Below are positions 1 through 5,015 of a DNA stretch of 8,338 bases, one piece after another. The stretch's first letter is position 1; every line of letters begins with the position of its first letter. Both the position numbers and the translations under genes were made by a program. Origin of the DNA: Chlamydiales bacterium (GTDB taxonomy: Bacteria; Chlamydiota; Chlamydiia; Chlamydiales; Simkaniaceae). Where the stretch lies: contig JACKPR010000014.1 in assembly GCA_024233395.1 (NCBI GenBank), positions 1 through 8,338 of the forward strand. Direction: 5' to 3'. The notes under the pieces were generated by a model. It was not told where the DNA came from. It ran no database searches and saw nothing but the letters and a program-made list of their open reading frames with translations.

Positions 1-12
1 GTCAAGAAGTTG

Positions 13-1281
13 GTGAAAGTAAAGGTGGGAGCCAGAGGTTCTAAGCTTTCAAGGAAGCAAGTTGAAGAAGTCATGAAAGAGTTAGCAGTCGATTATACAG
101 TCGATTATGTTGAAACGATTGGAGATCGCGATTTAAAGAGTTCTTTAGGACCGATGGACAAGACCGACTTTTTTACCCGAGAAATTGATCAAAAGGTTTT
201 AGATGGAAGTTGTGATGTGGGAATCCATTCAGCGAAAGATCTACCAGACCCCCTTCCAGAAGGACTAAAACTCATTGCTTTGACGAAAGGGGTCGATGGA
301 AGCGATAGCTTAGTGATTCGTGAAGGAGAACAATTTGAACACTTAAAAAGAGGAGCCATTATTGGCTCCTCTTCCATTAGGCGGGATGAAGTGGTCAAAC
401 GATTGCGTCCTGACCTTAAATGCATTGAAGTGAGAGGTCCTGTTGATGTCCGTCTTGCTATGCTTGATCGTGGAGAAATTGATGGGCTTGTGGTTGCTGA
501 AGCAGCATTGATCCGTTTAGGATTAACCACAAGAAATCGGATCACTCTTCCTGGAGAAACTGCCCCGTTGCAAGGGAAACTTGCTGTCGTTGGTCGAAAC
601 AATGACAAAGAAATGAAAACCCTCTTTCATTCGGTTGATGAGCGGCAAAAAACGAAGGCACTTTATTTAGGGCTTAATCCAAAACATTATGGAAAAAAGG
701 TTGTTCATCTTCCAATTATTGAAATTATTCCACGCTCTTTTGATGATCCCGCAATGATGAGCGCCTTTGCAGATATTCCCGAATACACCCATTTAATTTT
801 TACAAGTAAAACGACTGTAGAAATCTTTTTTAGATATTTAGAAAAAAAAGGTTTTTGTTGCGATGATCTAAAGGGAAAAGAGGTGATTGCTGTCGGTAAG
901 ATTACAGCAAAACATCTTCAAGAAAAAGGGATTGAGGTCAATAAAGTTGCGGAAAGCGAAACCCAAGAAGGGATCATTCATCTCTTAGCTTTAGAAGATA
1001 TGGATCAATCTTATGTTTTTCTTCCTCAGTCATCAAAAGCTAGGTGCGCACTTTCACAGATCTTAGTGCTCCGCGGGATTCGACACCAACGCTGTATCCT
1101 TTATGATACAAAACCAAAAATTCCATCTGTCAAACCCAATTTAGAAAGATTTGACGAAATAATTTTTACAAGTCCATCAACAATTGATGCTTTTAGAAAA
1201 ATTTTTGGTAAGATCCCTATGGGTAAGAAAATCACTACGATAGGGCCTGTGACTCGCAGTAAATTAAAAAATTGTTTATAG
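13..1281 (+). CDS. hemC: HemC-HemD fusion: porphobilinogen deaminase (domains 1-2) joined to uroporphyrinogen-III synthase
   Basis: Tetrapyrrole (heme) synthesis, cytoplasmic. Residue numbers here count from the TTG at 10. Residues 1 to about 210 match porphobilinogen deaminase: GARGSKLS near the start, HSAKD at 73-77 (Asp77 aligns with the catalytic Asp84 of E. coli HemC), GSSSIRR at 119-125 and RGPVDVRL at 142-149, so the substrate-binding arginines are kept. Residues from about 216 to 423 resemble uroporphyrinogen-III synthase: LPIIEI at 234-239, HLIFTS at 261-266, a second IIFTS at 384-388 and TIGPVT at 410-415. The HemC third domain, with the cysteine that anchors the dipyrromethane cofactor, is not visible. 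The GTG at 13 overlaps a TGA at 14-16 in another frame, as in a coupled gene pair, which favours GTG as start. TTG at 10 or a start left of the window remain possible because the frame is open to base 1. No strong Shine-Dalgarno is seen. Family calls are confident; how the fusion works is not. Confidence 0.85.
   Translation: MKVKVGARGSKLSRKQVEEVMKELAVDYTVDYVETIGDRDLKSSLGPMDKTDFFTREIDQKVLDGSCDVGIHSAKDLPDPLPEGLKLIALTKGVDGSDSLVIREGEQFEHLKRGAIIGSSSIRRDEVVKRLRPDLKCIEVRGPVDVRLAMLDRGEIDGLVVAEAALIRLGLTTRNRITLPGETAPLQGKLAVVGRNNDKEMKTLFHSVDERQKTKALYLGLNPKHYGKKVVHLPIIEIIPRSFDDPAMMSAFADIPEYTHLIFTSKTTVEIFFRYLEKKGFCCDDLKGKEVIAVGKITAKHLQEKGIEVNKVAESETQEGIIHLLALEDMDQSYVFLPQSSKARCALSQILVLRGIRHQRCILYDTKPKIPSVKPNLERFDEIIFTSPSTIDAFRKIFGKIPMGKKITTIGPVTRSKLKNCL
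348..373 (-). terminator. Intrinsic-terminator-like hairpin on the antisense strand inside hemC
   Basis: Bases 348-357 and 364-373 are a perfect 10-bp inverted repeat (AAGAGGAGCC / GGCTCCTCTT) around a 6-nt loop. Read on the minus strand, the GC-rich core GAGGAGCC/GGCTCCTC is followed by five T, the form of a rho-independent terminator. On the plus strand no T-run follows, so hemC transcription should not stop here. The bases also encode the conserved GAIIGSSS segment, so the symmetry may be a codon coincidence. The structure is certain; the function is a guess. Confidence 0.35.
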
Positions 1282-1306
1282 TATTTTACATGATCAAGGT
1301 TGTATT

Positions 1307-1335
1307 CTTTTGGTCGGTTTGGTAACCTTTTGGTC
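1307..1335. repeat. Short direct repeats upstream of accD
   Basis: The 78-bp gap between hemC and accD holds CTTTTGGTC twice (1307-1315 and 1327-1335), start to start 20 bp apart, about two helical turns. A third TTTGGT copy lies between them (1318-1323), next to GGTAACC at 1321-1327. The arrangement could be an operator for accD-dut-ptsN or chance in a T/G-rich stretch. No convincing -35/-10 pair was found in this gap. Confidence 0.25.
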
Positions 1336-1359
1336 ATTAACGAACGTTTGTAGGTTGTT

Positions 1360-2322
1360 ATGGGATTTTTAGGACTTTTTACGCGGCATAAGCCAAAAAT
1401 TAAAGTCGAATCCACCAAAAAAGATGGGTTTAGTGGTTGGGTCAAATGTACTAAATGTGAGGAAATGATCCATGCAAATGAACTCCAAGAGAATCATAAT
1501 TGTTGCCCTAAGTGTGAACATCATTATCGGTTATCAGCAGCTCAAAGAGTTGATCTTCTTGCAGACGAAGAAACTTTTCAAGAACTCTTTAACGAAATTT
1601 CTCCTAAAGACCCCTTAAATTTTGTCGATTCCGAACCCTATATTGAAAGGCTTGCCAAAGCTCAAAAGAAAATGGGAAGAAATGAAGCGATTCTTACTGG
1701 AGTTTGTAAGATAGAGGGAAGTGAAACAACCCTAGGTGTTTTGGACTTTGGATTCATGGGAGGATCCATGGGGTCTGTCGTCGGTGAACGCATTACCCTT
1801 TTGATTGAACATGCAATTAAGAAGAAGCTTCCTGTTGTCCTTGTTTCATCTTCTGGTGGAGCTCGGATGCAAGAGTCGATTTATTCTCTCATGCAAATGG
1901 CTAAAACTTCTGCAGCGCTTGCAAAACTTCATAATAAAGGGCTTCCCTTTATTTCTGTTCTTGCAAATCCAACAACTGGAGGAGTCACGGCTTCTTTTGC
2001 TTCTTTAGGCGATATTATTATTGCTGAACCGGATGCACTCATTGGTTTTGCAGGGCCCCGTGTTGTTGAACAAACCATCCGGCAAAAACTTCCGGATACC
2101 GCCCAAAAGTCAGAATTCCTCCTTGAAAAAGGGATGATCGATTGTATCGTCAAAAGGGGAGAACTCAAAGAAAAGCTTCATTTTTTCATTGAATTTTTAA
2201 TGGGCAATGAAAAACAACCGAACAAAGCAGAGAAAAAGACTGAAAGAGAAAAGCTAGATGATCTGATCTCTGTAACTCAGAAGCAGCGAGAAAAAAACAC
2301 CATAAAAGTTAGTCAAACATGA
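1360..2322 (+). CDS. accD: Acetyl-CoA carboxylase carboxyltransferase subunit beta
   Basis: Beta subunit of the carboxyltransferase half of acetyl-CoA carboxylase. With AccA it moves the carboxyl group from carboxybiotin to acetyl-CoA to make malonyl-CoA, the first committed step of fatty-acid synthesis. The 320-residue length is normal. A four-cysteine zinc ribbon is intact (C30, C33, C49, C52, in the usual WxKCxxC...CPKCxHH arrangement). The crotonase-like fold follows, with SSSGGARMQE at 163-172, PTTGGVTASFASLGD at 204-218 and GFAGPRVVEQTI at 229-240, regions that form the acyl-CoA pocket and oxyanion hole in this family. Residues from about 283 are a highly charged Lys/Glu-rich tail. No accA is present in the window. 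The stop codon overlaps the dut start (ATGA at 2319-2322), so the two are probably translationally coupled. Confidence 0.97.
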   Translation: MGFLGLFTRHKPKIKVESTKKDGFSGWVKCTKCEEMIHANELQENHNCCPKCEHHYRLSAAQRVDLLADEETFQELFNEISPKDPLNFVDSEPYIERLAKAQKKMGRNEAILTGVCKIEGSETTLGVLDFGFMGGSMGSVVGERITLLIEHAIKKKLPVVLVSSSGGARMQESIYSLMQMAKTSAALAKLHNKGLPFISVLANPTTGGVTASFASLGDIIIAEPDALIGFAGPRVVEQTIRQKLPDTAQKSEFLLEKGMIDCIVKRGELKEKLHFFIEFLMGNEKQPNKAEKKTEREKLDDLISVTQKQREKNTIKVSQT

Positions 2323-2762
2323 TGAATACCAATGTCCCCACAGTCTTAGAAGAGGGGGCAGAGCTCCCCACCTATGGATCTGAAGAAGCGGCAGGAGCAG
2401 ATGTCCGTGCTTATATCACCGATAAAATCACCCTTAATCCTGGAGAAAGTAAACTCATTCCAACGGGGCTACGGTTTGAAATTCCAAAAGGTTTTGAAAT
2501 TCAAGTGAGACCTAGAAGTGGGCTTGCTCTTAAGCATGGTGTGACTGTTTTAAATACTCCTGGAACGATCGATTCAGATTACCGTGGCGAAGTTGGAGTC
2601 ATTCTTATTAATCATGGAAATAATCCTTTTGTCGTCACTCCCAAAATGCGGATTGCTCAACTTGTTTTTGCTCCTGTTATTCAGGCGTGCTATAAAGAAG
2701 AAGAATGCTTAAAAGCAACAGAAAGAGGGGAGGGTGGTTTTGGCCATACTGGAACGCATTAA
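2319..2762 (+). CDS. dut: Deoxyuridine 5'-triphosphate nucleotidohydrolase (dUTPase)
   Basis: Hydrolyses dUTP to dUMP and pyrophosphate, keeping uracil out of DNA and supplying dUMP for thymidylate synthesis; the family is a cytoplasmic homotrimer. All five trimeric-dUTPase motifs are present in 147 residues: AGADVRA at 25-31, RPRSGLA at 64-70, GTIDSDYRGEV at 82-92 (catalytic Asp85 and uracil-stacking Tyr88 by family analogy), RIAQLVFAPV at 111-120, and the C-terminal lid RGEGGFGHTG at 136-145. The lid has His where Ser is usual in FGSTG, a mild variation. Two adjacent ATGs (2319 and 2322) could start it; the first gives a 4-bp overlap with accD, typical of one operon. ptsN-1 follows 25 bp downstream on the same strand. 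Confidence 0.97.
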   Translation: MMNTNVPTVLEEGAELPTYGSEEAAGADVRAYITDKITLNPGESKLIPTGLRFEIPKGFEIQVRPRSGLALKHGVTVLNTPGTIDSDYRGEVGVILINHGNNPFVVTPKMRIAQLVFAPVIQACYKEEECLKATERGEGGFGHTGTH

Positions 2763-2775
2763 TTTATTTATGAAG

Positions 2776-2782
2776 AAAGGAG
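2776..2782 (+). promoter_or_regulatory. Shine-Dalgarno that fixes the ptsN-1 start
   Basis: AAAGGAG lies 5 nt before the ATG at 2788, the best-placed ribosome-binding site near this gene. It rules against the in-frame ATGs at 2734 and 2770: the first would begin inside dut, and neither added segment looks like the EIIA fold. Confidence 0.75.
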
Positions 2783-2787
2783 ACGAA

Positions 2788-3240
2788 ATGACACTTTCAG
2801 AGCTGATTGAAGAGGGTGTTATTTGCTTTTTAGAGGCAGATAGTCGCGATGCTGCTCTCAAAAAATTGATCGATGCTTTAGCTGACTCTGGTGAGATTGT
2901 GGATAAGGAAAATTTCTTTGAAGCGATTATTAAAAGAGAGAAAATTGTTTCTACAGGGATTGGAATGGGTGTGGCAATTCCTCATGCTAAATTGCCAATC
3001 TTTAATCGCTTTTTCTTAGCAGTAGGTTTACAAAAGGCAAAAGAGGGAATTAATTGGGATGCATTGGATGGAGCCCCTGTTCGTCTAATTTTTATGATTG
3101 GAGGTCCAGCAAATCAACAAACCGATTACCTTAAAATTTTATCTCGTTTAACTGCAGCCATTAAAGATGAAGATCGGCGAAAAAAACTTCTAAACACTCA
3201 ATCAAAGGAAGATGTGGTTGCTCTTTTCGAGGGATGTTAG
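2788..3240 (+). CDS. ptsN: PTS EIIA-type phosphotransfer protein (EIIA-Ntr/PtsN family)
   Basis: A single-domain EIIA-Ntr-like protein of 150 residues, about the usual size. In this family a conserved histidine accepts phosphate from an NPr/HPr-type carrier, and the protein acts as a regulator rather than a sugar transporter component. The signature is intact: STGIGMGVAIPHAKLP at 55-70 with His66 as the expected phosphorylation site, followed by the INWDALDGAPVRLIFMI strand region at 88-104, typical of the fold. It ends in a helical segment around DYLKILSRL (113-121). No membrane segment or signal peptide is present. It probably shares a transcript with accD and dut. A second EIIA gene follows 189 bp downstream, so this is copy 1 of a pair; the two differ clearly in sequence and are not a recent duplication. 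Which carrier feeds it cannot be told from the window. Confidence 0.93.
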   Translation: MTLSELIEEGVICFLEADSRDAALKKLIDALADSGEIVDKENFFEAIIKREKIVSTGIGMGVAIPHAKLPIFNRFFLAVGLQKAKEGINWDALDGAPVRLIFMIGGPANQQTDYLKILSRLTAAIKDEDRRKKLLNTQSKEDVVALFEGC

Positions 3241-3429
3241 TATTTAGATACCAGCCTTCATTTCATACTTCTTCATCTTTTATCATTTATATTCTTTTTT
3301 AATTTGCTTTAGTCTCAACTTCTTAAAGATTTTTTGTAGAGAAATTAATGGCGGAAATGTTGCAAGAAAGTCAAAATTAATATACGTTTGTCGATATAGC
3401 TTGAAAAGAGACGGCTTAGAGGAGCTTAG
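3241..3429. other. AT-rich spacer between the two ptsN-type genes, possible promoter region
   Basis: This 189-bp gap is pyrimidine-rich at its left end (repeated TCAT-like runs at about 3257-3295) and shows no clear hairpin terminator after ptsN-1. TTGCAA at 3360-3365 is the best -35 candidate, with AT-rich sequence around TATACG (3381-3386) downstream at a short 15-bp spacing, so any promoter call is weak. The right end carries AGAGGAG at 3418-3424, a good ribosome-binding site 5 nt before the next ATG. The gap size suggests the second pair of genes has its own promoter. Confidence 0.3.
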
Positions 3430-4158
3430 ATGGATCTAAAGATAAAAGATGTTGCTGAATTATTAAATGTTTCTGAGACAACTATTCGACGTTGGCTTGC
3501 AGAAGGAAAAATTCCTGCTTACAGACTTCACCATCAATACCGCTTTAGTCGCATTGAGATTGAAAACTGGATGCTAAGCTGCCGTCTTCAAAAAGAAACG
3601 GGGAACTTTCTCCCTTCAGAAGAAGAACAAATTTACCCACAGAAAAAAGAAAAAAGAGAAGATCAAGATACCAAGAAAGGAATGCAACAATTTAGCCTTT
3701 TCCGGGCGATTCATCGTGGAGGGATCTTTACCGATATTCGATCGACGAAAAAGGAAGATCTCATTCGTGAAACAATGGACCGTGTTTCTGATGATTTAGG
3801 AATGGATCCTCTTGTAATGGCTGATCTTCTTCTTGATCGTGAAAAACTCATGCCTACAGCTTTGAATAATGGGATTGCTGTTCCTCATACTCGAGACTTT
3901 TTATTAAAGGGACCAACCGATGTTGTTGTCGTTGTTTTTCCTAAAACACCGATTGATTGGGGTGCTCTCGATGAAAATCCTGTACACACGATCTTTTTTC
4001 TCTTCGCCTGTGATGATAAGCGTCATCTCCACTTACTTGCGAAACTCGCGCACCTGAGTAGCAATGATGAAGCATTAGAACTAATGCGATCGAAGCCTTC
4101 GAAAAAAGAGCTTCTTGATTATGTCAAAGATTGGGAGTCCTCAGTCGGCGAAAGATAG
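3430..4158 (+). CDS. DNA-binding HTH / PTS EIIA fusion regulator
   Basis: Two domains in 242 residues. Residues 2-48 are an excisionase/MerR-like helix-turn-helix: IKDVAELLNVSETTIRRWLAEGKIP, then a YRFSRIEIENWM strand-and-helix, the pattern of the 'helix-turn-helix 17' family. Residues 50-95 are a charged, Glu/Lys-rich linker. Residues from about 98 to 237 are an EIIA-Ntr-like domain with MPTALNNGIAVPHTRD at 141-156, where His153 is the expected phosphate acceptor, and IDWGALDENPVHTIFFLF at 175-192. The fusion suggests that phosphorylation state or a phospho-carrier interaction is passed directly to DNA binding; this is inference. From memory, C. trachomatis has a similar ptsN paralogue with an HTH domain next to ptsN, which supports placement in Chlamydiota. 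The start is well supported by AGAGGAG 5 nt upstream. The next gene begins 19 bp downstream, so they are likely cotranscribed. Confidence 0.9.
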   Translation: MDLKIKDVAELLNVSETTIRRWLAEGKIPAYRLHHQYRFSRIEIENWMLSCRLQKETGNFLPSEEEQIYPQKKEKREDQDTKKGMQQFSLFRAIHRGGIFTDIRSTKKEDLIRETMDRVSDDLGMDPLVMADLLLDREKLMPTALNNGIAVPHTRDFLLKGPTDVVVVVFPKTPIDWGALDENPVHTIFFLFACDDKRHLHLLAKLAHLSSNDEALELMRSKPSKKELLDYVKDWESSVGER

Positions 4159-4177
4159 ATAAGAAAACGGGGAAGGA

Positions 4178-5008
4178 ATGTTCTGCTGTTGTTTTTTAAG
4201 ATCGAGAAAAAGCTCAGAAGAACTTCATTTTGCGCTCGATTTCCCCACGATTATTGAACAAGATGGAATGCGTCTTTTTCCAGGACAACAAACTTCTGGT
4301 GATGAAAGTCTTTACATTGGCCCCAGCAGGCACCGCTCTCCCTTTAAGAATTGGGGAAACCTTTGCCGTCCATTAGCCCACCTTGTTAAAAGGTTGAAGA
4401 TTGTTCTTCGAGAACTAAACTATTCTTTTTTACTTCTAGGACGAGAGACAACAGAAGTGGGGTTTGTCTATGAAGTTGCCATTATTAAGAGAGGAATCGT
4501 TGATCCTGCAAATATTTTAGCAAAGTCGATTTTAGGGGGAAGAAAGCAAAAGTGGCAAGCAAGAGAAACTTTAGTTGCCACCTATGCTTGTGCTGAAAGA
4601 GTTCATCCCAGCCCAATGGGGTCGGTTCCCATCGCCCTTGACTCAACCTATACGCAAGAGACAATGATCATGAAAGGGGAAAATGTTGCGGTTCATCTTC
4701 TTAGAGGAGAACATCTAGTCTTTGTTTCTCCAGGATGTACTGGAGAAGATTTTTCCGTGGAAGTCTTTCATGAGATCGAACTTTTATCCCAGAAAGTTGC
4801 CCGTTATGCCGAAGATAGGCTTATGAATACGCCATGGGTTATGTACTATGATCTAGAAGGAAATATGTTAGTCAAACATTTCCAATTTTTTACCTATCCC
4901 TCCGGTTGCTTTAAAATAAGCAAGCTCGAAAAACAATTTCGAAGCTTAGCGCCAAACCAGCTCTTGACAGGAGGGATCATTGGTGAAATCCAAGAAGTTT
5001 TAAGTTAG
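4178..5008 (+). CDS. Unrecognised 276-residue protein downstream of the HTH-EIIA gene
   Basis: I do not recognise a family. The protein is of mixed composition and looks soluble and folded: it has alternating hydrophobic stretches (EVGFVYEVAIIKRGIV at 93-108, LVFVSPGCTG at 180-189, VMYYDLEGNMLVKHFQFFTY at 221-240), no long membrane helix and no standard signal peptide. The N-terminus is odd, with three consecutive cysteines (C3-C5) followed by a basic stretch RSRKSS. This is not a bacterial lipobox, because no hydrophobic signal segment precedes it. The start is supported only by a G-rich site, GGGGAAGGA at 4169-4177; Met31 (ATG at 4268) is a possible later start that would remove the cysteine cluster. 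It sits 19 bp after the HTH-EIIA gene on the same strand, so it may be a partner or target of that regulator. It ends 7 bp from the convergent clpC stop codon. The coding call is firm because the frame is long and open. Confidence 0.8.
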   Translation: MFCCCFLRSRKSSEELHFALDFPTIIEQDGMRLFPGQQTSGDESLYIGPSRHRSPFKNWGNLCRPLAHLVKRLKIVLRELNYSFLLLGRETTEVGFVYEVAIIKRGIVDPANILAKSILGGRKQKWQARETLVATYACAERVHPSPMGSVPIALDSTYTQETMIMKGENVAVHLLRGEHLVFVSPGCTGEDFSVEVFHEIELLSQKVARYAEDRLMNTPWVMYYDLEGNMLVKHFQFFTYPSGCFKISKLEKQFRSLAPNQLLTGGIIGEIQEVLS

Positions 5009-5015
5009 AGCGAAT

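Noticed and set aside
1101..1445. Minus-strand frame across the hemC/accD junction
   Set aside because: It is antisense to two well-supported genes and shows no recognisable domain or ribosome-binding site.
1756..1770. CATGG/CCATG inverted repeat inside accD
   Set aside because: It is a short 5-bp stem created by the codons for GFMGGSMG; it is too weak to argue for a function.
2734..2787. Longer ptsN-1 starting at ATG 2734 or 2770
   Set aside because: The first begins inside dut and neither has a suitable ribosome-binding site; ATG 2788 has AAAGGAG at the right distance and matches the usual EIIA-Ntr length.
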